Origin: Brevundimonas sp.
Lineage (GTDB): Bacteria > Pseudomonadota > Alphaproteobacteria > Caulobacterales > Caulobacteraceae
Assembly: GCF_030682035.1 (NCBI RefSeq)
Contig: NZ_JAUXQZ010000044.1
Span: forward strand, 178,593 to 242,592
Direction: 5' to 3'
DNA length: 64,000 nucleotides
The stretch's first letter is position 1. Each line of letters starts with the position of its first letter. This document shows, one piece after another, positions 44,463-52,876 of the stretch. A program made the translations under genes and the position numbers. Under the pieces are notes generated by a model. The model saw nothing but the letters and a program-made list of their open reading frames with translations, had not been told where the DNA came from and made no database searches.

Positions 44463-44553
44463 TTAACCGAGTAAAAACTTAAGAAAGGTTAACGCCACCC
44501 CATTGAGGCGAATCGTAGGCTGATTTGCGAATCGGCGTCGAGAGTCCCGAGTC
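44463..44553 (-). promoter_or_regulatory. ctrA promoter region with CtrA half-sites and four GANTC sites
   Basis: Within 91 bp upstream of ctrA lie three TTAA half-sites (44463, 44479, 44489; the last two spaced TTAA-N6-TTAA, near the CtrA consensus TTAA-N7-TTAA) and four CcrM methylation sites GANTC (44510, 44529, 44542, 44549). In Caulobacter crescentus ctrA P1 depends on the methylation state of a GANTC site and P2 is activated by CtrA itself. The same logic is likely here, with more GANTC sites. Confidence 0.7.
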
Positions 44554-44688
44554 AAGCGAGCGAGATTTTTTCGGCCAGTGGTGGGACATCGCCGATGCGT
44601 CCGTTTTCGACGTATGTATAGGATTATATTCTCCTGTCAGCGCAGGCAAGCATGAATGACCGGCGCGACGGGATGACGGGAGTTTCAG

Positions 44689-45045
44689 ATGGTCGACATC
44701 TATCGTGTGCCTGTGGCCGAGGCGGACCGTATCCGGGCGGGCCTGGCGCTGCAGCTGGTCGCGGCGGCGACAGGAATCAGCGTGGAAAAGATGACGGCGT
44801 CCGTGCGCCTGAAGGGACGGGTCTGCCGGGCGCGATGGCTGGCCCTCTACGCCGCCTATGTGACCTTCGGCTGGCCGCTGGATCGCGTGGCCCACGCCTT
44901 CGGCCTGAACCGTGCGACGGCCGCGGCGGCCTGCCGTTGGGCCGAGGACGGGCGGGATCATCCGTCGGTCGATGCCCTGCTGGACCGGCTCGAGCTTTGC
45001 GTGAACCAGCTTCTCGAGGCGCCCGCCTGCGACCTGCCCGCATGA
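44689..45045 (+). CDS. DnaA C-terminal-domain-like DNA-binding protein
   Basis: This 118-aa protein starts at ATG 44689 (GGGAG upstream). It consists of a helix-turn-helix resembling domain IV of DnaA: ARWLALYAAYVTFGWPLDRVAHAFGLNRATAAAACRWAEDGRDHP. The DnaA AAA+ module is absent, so it cannot be an initiator. It may compete for DnaA boxes or act as a transcription factor; this is inference. It is divergent from ctrA across the ctrA promoter and overlaps the DUF6456 gene by four bases (ATGA), a pairing seen in alphaproteobacteria. Confidence 0.8.
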   Translation: MVDIYRVPVAEADRIRAGLALQLVAAATGISVEKMTASVRLKGRVCRARWLALYAAYVTFGWPLDRVAHAFGLNRATAAAACRWAEDGRDHPSVDALLDRLELCVNQLLEAPACDLPA

Positions 45046-45770
45046 CCGGCGCGGCGACGGATGCCAGCGCAGTGGCCCGCGCGCGACGGCTGCTGGCCCG
45101 ACGAGGCGGCTGGATCGAAGCCGTGCCCGACGGTTACGGCCTGAGGTCCGGCGGGGACCGCCGCAGCCGCGTCGTCCTCGTCCTGGACGAGGCCGGGTTT
45201 CGTCTGCTGATCGAAAGGCCCGGCCTGCGGCGACGACCCGGCGGAGGCTGGGTCGCGCGCACCGCCGCGCCGGAGCGTCCCGATATCCCGGAACCCGGAC
45301 GGCCCGGCCTGATCGAGGGGAGCCGAACGGTGATGGAAGCCGACGGCCGACCCGTCCGGCGGCGCGCCAACCTGGGGCAATCGGCCGTAGACTGGCTGGC
45401 GCAACGCAAGACTGCAGACGGACGACCCTGGCTGACCGCCGCCCAGGTCGCGGCGGCCGCCCGCCTGGGCCTCGACGTGGGGATGGCGACGCGCGGGCCG
45501 TCGCTCACCCTGCGCTGGGACGCCCTGCCCCGCGCCGGCGGCGGGTCCGCGGTCCGGGTGGAACCGGGCGATCCCGCCATGGCCGCGGCGCGCCGGGTCG
45601 AAGCCGCCCTCGCCGCCTGCGGGATCGCGCGACCTATGGTCGACGCCATCTGCATCCGCGCCTCGGCCCTGCAGGTCGCGGAGCGCGACCTGGGTCTGCG
45701 CCGCCGCGAAGGGAAGATTCTGCTGCAGACGGGCCTGGCCGCCCTGGCCGTCCACTACCGCATCGGTTGA
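45042..45770 (+). CDS. DUF6456 domain protein
   Basis: This 242-aa protein starts at ATG 45042 in an ATGA overlap with the DnaA-C-like gene. The C-terminal two-thirds (from about 105, NLGQSAVDWLAQRKTADGRPWLTAAQVAAAARL... in outline) is the conserved DUF6456 region, predicted all-helical, with GDPAMAAARRVEAALAACG near 180 and a KILLQTGLAALAVHY end. The N-terminal part is Arg-rich. Function is unknown; the constant pairing with a DnaA-like DNA-binding protein suggests a joint role. Confidence 0.8.
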   Translation: MTGAATDASAVARARRLLARRGGWIEAVPDGYGLRSGGDRRSRVVLVLDEAGFRLLIERPGLRRRPGGGWVARTAAPERPDIPEPGRPGLIEGSRTVMEADGRPVRRRANLGQSAVDWLAQRKTADGRPWLTAAQVAAAARLGLDVGMATRGPSLTLRWDALPRAGGGSAVRVEPGDPAMAAARRVEAALAACGIARPMVDAICIRASALQVAERDLGLRRREGKILLQTGLAALAVHYRIG

Positions 45771-45820
45771 CACGCCGGGCGTTGAGGCGACCAGCTCCCA
45801 ATGGCCGTCGACTCAGGCAG

Positions 45821-46246
45821 TCAGACCGCCATGGCGGCCGCGTCCCTGATCCGGCCGACCATGGCGTTCAGGCCGTTGGCGCGCTGGCGCGTCAGGGCCG
45901 ACGGCAGGCCCAGACGATCCAGCGCGGCGCGCGCGTCAAAAGCCAATATCTCGGCCGGCGTCCGGCCCGAATACAGTCTCAGCAGCAGGGCGATGTTTCC
46001 CTTGGACAGGGCGCTGTCGCTGTCGGCGGCGAACGCCAGGCGATCCGCCTCGCGGTGCACGGCCAGCCAGACCTGGGCGGCGCAGCCCGGCACCTTGTGC
46101 GCCTCGGTGCGATCTTCGTCCGGCAAGGGCGCCAGACCCCGGCCCAGCTCGATGACGTATTCGATCCGGCCTTCCCAGTCACCGAGCAGGTCGAACTCCT
46201 CGACCAGTTCGGCGAGGACGTCGTCGATGGTGGGGGCGCCGGTCAT
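45821..46246 (-). CDS. sufE: SufE family Fe-S cluster assembly protein
   Basis: This 141-aa protein starts at ATG 46246. SufE accepts persulfide sulfur from the cysteine desulfurase SufS. The family motif with the acceptor cysteine is HKVPGCAAQVWL, preceded by ELGRGLAPLPDEDRTEAH and followed by DSALSKGNIALLLRLYSGRTPAEIL. The frame is open further upstream, but no family-like sequence occurs there. No other suf gene is present in the window. Confidence 0.93.
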   Translation of the reverse strand: MTGAPTIDDVLAELVEEFDLLGDWEGRIEYVIELGRGLAPLPDEDRTEAHKVPGCAAQVWLAVHREADRLAFAADSDSALSKGNIALLLRLYSGRTPAEILAFDARAALDRLGLPSALTRQRANGLNAMVGRIRDAAAMAV

Positions 46247-46454
46247 GGGCGCTGGATAGGCCGGACCGGCGTTAACGACAACCGCCCGTCCTTTCCCCGG
46301 AAATCCGTCCGCGATGGCTTGCCGCCAGTCGCCTGAAACGGGTCTGGGCTTTGGACGACTCACCTGGGGGGCTAGGCTGAAAAAGCCGGCGGCGTTCTGT
46401 CCGGCCCGCCCCAACCCGCCCTTGATCCAGTCCGCCCGCCCTGACCCGAAGCCG

Positions 46455-48104
46455 ATGCCCGACGCTCCGGCGAGCGATCGCCCGTCGCTGGCCGCGTGGC
46501 ATGCGGGCTGGGCGGTGGCGGCGGCGCTGCTGGCGCTGGGCGGGCGCTGGATCGGCGGCGTCGACGGCCCACTGTTCTACGGCGTGTTGGCCATGGTGGT
46601 GCCCGGCCTGAGCGGTCTCGGCTTGTTGCGGCGCGACGGCGCCCATGAGCGGATGACCCTGCTCGGCCTCTGGAGCCTCGCCGCCCTGCTGACGGCGGCG
46701 CTGTCGGGCGGCCTGACAGGCCCTCTGAGCGGCTTTGTCTTTCTTCCGCTGGCAGCGGGTATCGCTCTCGGCGGCCCGCGACCGGTGCAGGTCGGCGCCC
46801 TGGCGGTCGGCGTGGCGGCCCTCGCCGGCCTGGTTTCGGCCTGGATCAACCCCGGACCGCACCTTCCCGGTCTGGCGGCCATTTCGGCCCTGCTGACCGC
46901 GGCGGCGGCCGCCCTTGCGGTACGTCTGTCGTGGCGACAGCGTGAGGCCCGGCTGACGGCGGCGGAGGCCGAGACGGCCCGGGTTGAGACCCTGCTGGCC
47001 GCCCAACCCGGACTAACCCTGGTGCTTGAGCCTTCGGGACGGGTGCTGGCCGCCTATGGCGCCCCGCCGGCAGCGCTGCCGGTCGATCCCCTGTTCGAGA
47101 CCGGACTGGTGGCCGCGGTGCATGCGCCGGACCGGCCGCGGCTTCTGGACGCCATCGAACGCGCCATGAAGGGTCATGACGGCGCCGCCCTGTTCGCGCC
47201 CCGGATGGCGCTGGACCGCCGGGTGCAATTGATCGTGCGGCGGCTGGACGATCCGTCTGGCCCCCGCCTGATCGCCCAGGTCTTCGACGCCACGGCTCAG
47301 TACGCCCGCGAACTGGGCCTGGAGATCGCCCGCACCGAGGCCGAGACCCGCGAGGCCGGCAAGACCCGCTTCCTGGCCAATATGAGCCACGAGCTGCGTA
47401 CGCCCCTGAACGCCGTGCTCGGCTTCTCGGACATCATGCGCCAGCGCATCTTCGGCCCCCTGCCTGACCGCTACGGCGAATACGCAGAGAACATCCACCA
47501 GGCCGGCGGACATCTGCTGGACCTGATCAACGATGTGCTGGACGTGACCAAGATCGAGGCCGAGCGCTACGCCCTGACGCTGGAACGATTTGACGCGCGC
47601 GAGGTCGTGTCAGCAGCCATGGCCCTGGTCCGGGTCAACGCCGACGACAAGGTCGTCAGCCTGTCCAGCGTCCTGCCCGCCGATCCGGTCGAGGTCTCGG
47701 CTGACAAGCGGGCGCTGAAGCAGATCGCCCTGAACCTGTTGTCCAATGCGGTGAAATTCACGCCACAGGGCGGCGCGATCACCGTCACAGTCGAGGCCAT
47801 AGGCCCCTATCTGGAAGTCGTCGTCGCCGACACCGGCCTGGGCATCGCGCCCGAGGACGTACGCCGTCTGGGCCGGCCGTTCGAACAGGCCGGCGAGATG
47901 GAACAGCGCCGTCAGGGAACAGGCCTCGGCCTGTCGCTGGTCCGCGCCTTCGCCGAACTGCACGGCGGCCGCATGAGCATCGATTCCACCCTTGGCGAGG
48001 GCACGGCCGTAACGGTGCGTTTGCCCGTGGCCTTGATCGCCCGCGCGCCCGCGCCGGAGGGGGGGGCCGAGATCATCCAGATGCCCATGAAGGGCGGGGG
48101 CTGA
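46455..48104 (+). CDS. Membrane sensor histidine kinase, DivJ-like
   Basis: This protein has about 549 aa from ATG 46455. Residues 18-155 contain about six hydrophobic segments; a PAS-like region follows (about 185-290); then HisKA with H312 in ANMSHELRTPLNAVLGFSDIM and IFGPLPDRYGEYAENIHQAGGHLLDLINDVLDV, the PleC/DivJ-type dimerisation helices, and HATPase with NLLSNAVKFTPQGG, DTGLGIAP and GTGLGLSLV. DivJ and PleC kinases control the DivK phosphorylation state upstream of CtrA. The architecture fits DivJ better than PleC (no large periplasmic domain). The assignment to DivJ itself is inference, helped by ctrA 2 kb away. Confidence 0.8.
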   Translation: MPDAPASDRPSLAAWHAGWAVAAALLALGGRWIGGVDGPLFYGVLAMVVPGLSGLGLLRRDGAHERMTLLGLWSLAALLTAALSGGLTGPLSGFVFLPLAAGIALGGPRPVQVGALAVGVAALAGLVSAWINPGPHLPGLAAISALLTAAAAALAVRLSWRQREARLTAAEAETARVETLLAAQPGLTLVLEPSGRVLAAYGAPPAALPVDPLFETGLVAAVHAPDRPRLLDAIERAMKGHDGAALFAPRMALDRRVQLIVRRLDDPSGPRLIAQVFDATAQYARELGLEIARTEAETREAGKTRFLANMSHELRTPLNAVLGFSDIMRQRIFGPLPDRYGEYAENIHQAGGHLLDLINDVLDVTKIEAERYALTLERFDAREVVSAAMALVRVNADDKVVSLSSVLPADPVEVSADKRALKQIALNLLSNAVKFTPQGGAITVTVEAIGPYLEVVVADTGLGIAPEDVRRLGRPFEQAGEMEQRRQGTGLGLSLVRAFAELHGGRMSIDSTLGEGTAVTVRLPVALIARAPAPEGGAEIIQMPMKGGG

Positions 48105-48122
48105 CGAAGTCGCTTTGGCGAC

Positions 48123-48983
48123 CTACAGCATGCCCATCGCCAAAAAGGCCCGGCCAGCAGTGAAATCCCCGGCCTCGAATTTCGCAGTGGCCACGCTGCC
48201 GTCGCGGAAATGGAATTCGATGGCGAAAGTCTCGCGGGGGTCCAGACGCTGCAACGCCGCGGTCGTCGCGGCGGGGAAGCGCCAGGCCTCACCGGCGCGG
48301 CGGCCCTCGGACAGCAGGGTCTGATCGGCCGGGCTGACGCCAGTGGCCCACAGGCTGGCCTGGGCCGAGACCGGGACCAGACCGTCGCCGGCCAGCCAGG
48401 GACGGGGAACCCGGATCGGATCGCGCAGCACGATCCGCGCCGCATAGGGACGCGACCGACCGACGAAACTGACCACCGCGGTCAGGCCCGGCGCATCGCC
48501 CTCGCCGGCATAGCCGAAGGCCACGGGCGAGGCGCCGACCATAGACATCTGTTGCAGCCGCCAGTTGGCGGCGCTCGAGCTGACGCGGTTCGCTGTCCAC
48601 GCGCGACGGGCGCCGGGGAACACCATGCGCGGCGTGCGCAGCCAGCCCTCAAAGGCGCCGTCGATCCGCGCGCGGACCGTGGCCAACTGGGGGTCCGCGC
48701 ACGAGACCGTTCCAGCGCGTGAGCGGGCCCTGGCGGCGGCGGCGGCCAGATCGGCCTCGCCCGCGCCGGAGCGCAGGGCGGCGCCCCGGGCCTGGGCCGT
48801 GGCCGCGTTCAGGGCCGCGTCGATCTGCGGCGCGAACAGGTTGCATCGGGCGTCGGCGGCGACCACGAAGGCGCGCTCATAATAGGTGTCAGCGGGACCC
48901 GCCCACGCCGGCACCGGCAGCCCCAGCACGGCGGCGGCCGCCAACGCGGCTTTGGTCTTCGAGGCGGTCTGGCATATCGTCAT
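48123..48983 (-). CDS. Secreted hypothetical protein
   Basis: Starting from ATG 48983 the protein has a signal peptide of about 28 residues ending PAWAG. GTG 49004 is the other possible start. The mature chain of about 258 aa has an Ala-rich helical N-terminal half with two cysteines (ARCNLF and VSCADP) and a C-terminal half with beta character (SFVGRSRPYAARIVLRDP, FAIEFHFRDGSVATAKFEAGDF). I do not recognise a family. It converges on the DivJ-like gene with an 18-bp gap. Confidence 0.7.
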   Translation of the reverse strand: MTICQTASKTKAALAAAAVLGLPVPAWAGPADTYYERAFVVAADARCNLFAPQIDAALNAATAQARGAALRSGAGEADLAAAAARARSRAGTVSCADPQLATVRARIDGAFEGWLRTPRMVFPGARRAWTANRVSSSAANWRLQQMSMVGASPVAFGYAGEGDAPGLTAVVSFVGRSRPYAARIVLRDPIRVPRPWLAGDGLVPVSAQASLWATGVSPADQTLLSEGRRAGEAWRFPAATTAALQRLDPRETFAIEFHFRDGSVATAKFEAGDFTAGRAFLAMGML

Positions 48984-49039
48984 GGACCGCACACTACGCA
49001 GCACGCGTTCCGGTCCGGTTTCCGAGCAGGGTTATCAAA

Positions 49040-49378
49040 GTGCTTCTGTCGAGCGACCTTTGGGTGTCCGCCCTGATCCGCCGCGCCGAGCTGGGGGGTG
49101 CTTTCGCCACGGTCGCGCGCAAGGGCGACGCCCGCGCCGGCACCGTCATCGTCAAGGCCTTCGACACCTCGAACCGCCGCGCCCAACTCTATAGTGAGGC
49201 CTTCGGACCCGAGGGCGAACGGCTGTGGATGCAGCCGGTCGAGAGCGAGTTCGAGAGCGAACTCGACGCCTATATCCAGCGTCAGATCGGCTACGACCCT
49301 GACCTGTGGGTGGTCGAGATCGAGGACCGCGAGGGGCGGCATTTCATTACGGAGAGGGTGGCGGGCGAGTCGTCGTGA
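49040..49378 (+). CDS. DUF1491 family protein
   Basis: This 112-aa protein starts at GTG 49040 with AGGG nine bases upstream. It matches the small DUF1491 family of alphaproteobacteria: LLSSDLWVSALIRRAELGGAFATVARKGDARAGTVIVKAF in outline, then ESEFESELDAYIQRQIGYDPDLWVVEIEDREGRHF. Members are about 110 aa and cytoplasmic, of unknown function. The long open frame further upstream on this strand runs antisense to the preceding gene and is not used. Confidence 0.88.
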   Translation: MLLSSDLWVSALIRRAELGGAFATVARKGDARAGTVIVKAFDTSNRRAQLYSEAFGPEGERLWMQPVESEFESELDAYIQRQIGYDPDLWVVEIEDREGRHFITERVAGESS

Positions 49379-49508
49379 GCGGGCCGTTAACGCCGCCGCC
49401 GGAAGTGCGAAATCCTTAACGACGTTCGGGAACGGAACCTCAAGTGGAGCCGCCTAAGGTCAGCTTCAACGGGCCGAAAACGAGCCCGGCGATGGTGGGT
49501 GTTGCTCG

Positions 49509-49889
49509 ATGCTCTTTCTTCTCAACGACGTGGTGTTTGATCTGGACGAGGCCTGTCCGGTCACGCCCGGCGACGCGCGCCGGTTCGAGAACCTGGAGCT
49601 TGACTATGTCCTGGAACTCGGTTGCGAACTGTTCTCCGAGGATCCGCTGCTGCACCTGAATGACCCCCAGCGGGCACGCCGTCTGGCCTGGCTGATCCAC
49701 GACCGGTCGCCCGAGGTGAACGCCGCCCTGTTCGCCGCCCCCGCCGCCGGCTGCGACCCCACCCTGGTCGAGCCGCAGTTCTGCGCCCTGCCCACCGCCA
49801 TCATGCACCAACTGAAGGCCCGGGCCGCCAAAGGCCAGTTGAACGCCCTCGCCGCCGACCGCGCGGTGTGGATGCGCATGGCCGCTTGA
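49509..49889 (+). CDS. Conserved-looking hypothetical protein (126 aa)
   Basis: The protein begins MLFLLNDVVFDLDE and has an acidic helical middle (FENLELDYVLELGCELFSEDP in outline) and an Ala-rich end (QLKARAAKGQLNALAADRAVWMRMAA). There is no signal peptide or membrane helix. It reads as a genuine cytoplasmic protein with codon usage like its neighbours. I cannot name a family. Two TTAACG motifs (49386 and 49416) precede it. Confidence 0.65.
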   Translation: MLFLLNDVVFDLDEACPVTPGDARRFENLELDYVLELGCELFSEDPLLHLNDPQRARRLAWLIHDRSPEVNAALFAAPAAGCDPTLVEPQFCALPTAIMHQLKARAAKGQLNALAADRAVWMRMAA

Positions 49890-50012
49890 GACGGCCGGAT
49901 CGTCTCGCCGGCCGGCGAATGACTCCAAAGGCCGCATCTGACCGGAGGCCCTCCGCCGACGGGTGACTTTCGGCCCGGTCCGCGCTACGTCCCGCCGCCC
50001 AACGGATCGAAC

Positions 50013-51644
50013 ATGTCCAAGCTCACTCTCGAACAGGAGGCCCTGCGCCGCAGGACCTTCGCCATCATCGCGCACCCGGACGCCGGCAAGACGACGCTGA
50101 CCGAGCACATCCTGCTGGCCGGCGGGGCCATCCGCGCGGCCGGCGCCGTGCGGGCGCGCGGCGAGAACCGGCGCACCCAGTCCGACTGGATGAAGATCGA
50201 GAAGGAGCGCGGCATCTCGGTCTCGGCGTCAGTGATGACGTTCGAGCACGACGGGAAGATGTTCAACCTGCTCGACACGCCGGGCCACGAGGACTTCTCC
50301 GAAGACACCTACCGCACCCTGACCGCCGCCGACTGCGCCATCATGGTGCTGGACGCCGCCAAGGGCATCGAACCGCAGACGCTGAAACTGTTCGAGGTCT
50401 GCCGCCTGCGCGACATCCCGATCATCACCTTCATCAACAAGCTGGACCGCGAGGCCCAGGACCCGATGGCCCTGCTGGACGAGATCGCGTCACGCCTGCA
50501 ACTGGACCCGGCCCCGATCTGGTGGCCGGCCCAGAGCGGCAATCGCCTGCGCGGCATGGTCGAGATGGGCACCGGCCGGTTCCAGCCCTATGCCCGCAAG
50601 CCCGCCGGTTCGGCCGAGGACGTGCCCCACCCCGAGGCCCTGCCCCTGGCCGAGGCCGCCCGCTATTTCGAGGAGGGCGAGCATCAGGAGATGATGGACG
50701 CCGCTGAACTGGTCGAGGGCGGCTATCCGGCCTTCGACCGCCAGTCCTTCCTCGAAGGGCATATGACGCCGGTGCTGTGGGGTTCGGCCCTGCGCCATTT
50801 CGGCATCGACGAACTGCTGGCCGCGATCGGCGAATGGGCTCCGCCGCCCAAGATCATGAAGGCGCACAAGGCCGCCCCTGCCGGAACCCGCAACGCCGCC
50901 GAACCGGTCCCGATCACCGTCGCGCCCGGCGAGGCCGAGGTCACCGGCTTCGTCTTCAAGGTCCAGGCCAATATGGACCCCAACCACCGCGACCGCATCG
51001 CCATGTTCCGCATGGCTTCGGGCAAATTCACCCGCGGCATGAAGCTGAAGGTCCAGAACACCGGCAAACAGCTGTCGGTGAACGCCCCGATCATGTTCTT
51101 CGCCTCGGACCGCGAACTGGCTGAGGACGCCTTCGCCGGCGACGTCATCGGCATCCCCAATCACGGCGTCCTGCGCGTCGGCGACAGCCTGTCCGAGACC
51201 GGCCTGATCCGTTTCGCCGGCCTGCCTAATTTCGCCCCCGAAATCCTCCAACGCGTCCGGGTCAAGGATCCACTCAAGGCCAAACACCTGAAGAAGGCGC
51301 TCGACGGTCTGGCCGAAGAGGGCGTGACCCAACTCTTCCGGCCCGAGATGGGCTCCGACTTCATCGTCGGCGCCGTCGGCCAGCTGCAGTTCGAGGTCAT
51401 GGCCGACCGACTGGGCGAGGAATACGGGCTGGAGGTCCTCTTCGAACCCAGCCCCTGGGCCGAGGCCCGCTGGATCGGCGGGACGAAGGCCGATCTCGAG
51501 GACTTCATGGGCAAATATCGCGGCCAGATGGCGCGGGACATCGACGACGACCCGGTGTTCCTCGCCAAGTCGAGCTGGGAGACGGGCTATGTGATGGAGC
51601 GGTTCCCCAGCGTGGCGTTCACGAAGACGAAGGAGCGGGGCTGA
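50013..51644 (+). CDS. prfC: Peptide chain release factor 3
   Basis: RF3 is a GTPase that recycles RF1/RF2 from the ribosome after termination. The 543-aa protein has AHPDAGKTTLTEHILL (G1), KERGISVSASVMTF (G2 region), DTPGHEDFSEDTYRTL (G3), NKLDREAQDP (G4), and the domain II/III sequence up to FEPSPWAEARWIGG. Length and motifs are those of RF3, not EF-G or LepA. It ends directly against the convergent fic gene stop. Confidence 0.97.
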   Translation: MSKLTLEQEALRRRTFAIIAHPDAGKTTLTEHILLAGGAIRAAGAVRARGENRRTQSDWMKIEKERGISVSASVMTFEHDGKMFNLLDTPGHEDFSEDTYRTLTAADCAIMVLDAAKGIEPQTLKLFEVCRLRDIPIITFINKLDREAQDPMALLDEIASRLQLDPAPIWWPAQSGNRLRGMVEMGTGRFQPYARKPAGSAEDVPHPEALPLAEAARYFEEGEHQEMMDAAELVEGGYPAFDRQSFLEGHMTPVLWGSALRHFGIDELLAAIGEWAPPPKIMKAHKAAPAGTRNAAEPVPITVAPGEAEVTGFVFKVQANMDPNHRDRIAMFRMASGKFTRGMKLKVQNTGKQLSVNAPIMFFASDRELAEDAFAGDVIGIPNHGVLRVGDSLSETGLIRFAGLPNFAPEILQRVRVKDPLKAKHLKKALDGLAEEGVTQLFRPEMGSDFIVGAVGQLQFEVMADRLGEEYGLEVLFEPSPWAEARWIGGTKADLEDFMGKYRGQMARDIDDDPVFLAKSSWETGYVMERFPSVAFTKTKERG

Positions 51645-52817
51645 TCACAGCTCGCGGAACAGAGCGATATAGTTTTCGTACACGAAGATGCGGTTGCGTT
51701 GCTGGCCCGTCGCTTCCTTGAGGATGCCAAGCCGTTCCATGTCCCACACTATGGTGTTGGCGTTCGCGTAGCTGACGCCGAGCATCCTGACAGCCTCGTT
51801 TACCTCGATGTATGGGTCGCGATAGAGTCGCTCGAGGAGCCGGATCGCCTTGCCTGCCCGCGCGCCCATTTCATTCACGATGGCGTCGCGATGCGCTTCC
51901 CGGAGAGTGAGGATGCTTTTCGCGAGACGGGCCGCGTCCAGCGCGGCCTCCGCCACGCAGTCCAGAAAGAAGACGAGCCACTCTTCCCACGCCCCGTGGT
52001 CGCGAACTGCCTGGAGGCGCTGATAGTACTCTTGACGGCGCTTCTTCAGGGTCAATGACACATAGAGAACCGGCTTGCTCAGAATCGACCGCTCGCAAAG
52101 TAGGAAGGTGATCAGCAGCCGTCCCAACCGACCATTGCCATCGACGAATGGATGGATGGTTTCGAACTGGGCATGGGCGAGCCCGACCTGAACCAGCAGC
52201 GGCAATTCTGTTGGCTCGTGCAGGAAGTTTTCCAGTGCACCGATCTGATCAGGCACCGTCTCGGGGGGTGGCGGCACGAACACGGCGTCGGACAACGTCG
52301 CCCCGGCCGCACCGATCCAATTCTGGGTGGTGCGAAATGCGCCCGGCGTGGCGTGTTCACCCCGAACGCCCGTCATCAGGATCTCGTGGATTTCCCTTAG
52401 CAACCGAGCCGATAGTGGCAGCTGAGCCAATCGGGCGATGCCAAAGTTGAGCGCCGCTGTATAGTTGATGACCTCATTTACATCCCCCAGAGGCTTGTCG
52501 CCACGCAATCTGGCTTCTGCAGCGACGAGGTCATCAAGCGAGGCCTGTGTCCCTTCGATCTGACTGGAAAGCACGGCTTCCCGCCGAACATACATGGCTG
52601 TGAACAGTTCGGGATGCGGCAGGGTCTCCACCGCGCCGTCAAGGCGGCCAAGCGCGAGATCGGCTCGGCTGAGTGACGTTGTGACCGGTCCCTTCAGATC
52701 AAGGTCCGATGGAGGAAGGGTTTCCGGAATGAAGGCGCTATAGCCCCTTGTCTGTCGGACATACCGCCCGGCTCGCCGGCTTCGCCCCCGTGCGCCGCTA
52801 TTTTCAGAAATGCTCAT
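51645..52817 (-). CDS. Fic family protein with C-terminal winged helix
   Basis: This 390-aa Fic protein has an N-terminal inhibitory helix motif SSQIEG (S84-E88-G89, matching [S/T]xxxE[G/N]), which marks an auto-inhibited class II Fic enzyme. The catalytic loop HPFVDGNGRLGR is complete at 222-233, so AMP transfer to a target Ser/Thr/Tyr hydroxyl should be possible. Residues about 310-390 form a winged-helix-like domain (EVNEAVRMLGVSYANANTIVWDMERLGILKE in outline), suggesting DNA binding. GC content is visibly lower than in the flanking genes, a sign of transfer. A perfect palindrome lies 19 bp upstream of the start. Confidence 0.92.
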   Translation of the reverse strand: MSISENSGARGRSRRAGRYVRQTRGYSAFIPETLPPSDLDLKGPVTTSLSRADLALGRLDGAVETLPHPELFTAMYVRREAVLSSQIEGTQASLDDLVAAEARLRGDKPLGDVNEVINYTAALNFGIARLAQLPLSARLLREIHEILMTGVRGEHATPGAFRTTQNWIGAAGATLSDAVFVPPPPETVPDQIGALENFLHEPTELPLLVQVGLAHAQFETIHPFVDGNGRLGRLLITFLLCERSILSKPVLYVSLTLKKRRQEYYQRLQAVRDHGAWEEWLVFFLDCVAEAALDAARLAKSILTLREAHRDAIVNEMGARAGKAIRLLERLYRDPYIEVNEAVRMLGVSYANANTIVWDMERLGILKEATGQQRNRIFVYENYIALFREL

Positions 52818-52835
52818 AGCTTCGCATCACTCGCT

Positions 52836-52862
52836 CCATATTATTCGATTCGTATAATATGG
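52836..52862. promoter_or_regulatory. Perfect AT-rich palindrome upstream of fic
   Basis: CCATATTAT-N9-ATAATATGG, with perfect 9-bp arms, lies in the 59-bp gap between the EamA stop and the fic start. There is no GC stem or T-run, so it is an operator-like site rather than a terminator. It may also include the fic -10 element (TATAAT on the plus strand around 52853-52858, ATTATA on the other). Confidence 0.65.
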
Positions 52863-52876
52863 AAGCTGGGCCGTTG

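Noticed and set aside
49386..49420. Two TTAACG motifs as a CtrA-binding site
   Set aside because: The spacing (26 bases between TTAA halves) does not match TTAA-N7-TTAA.
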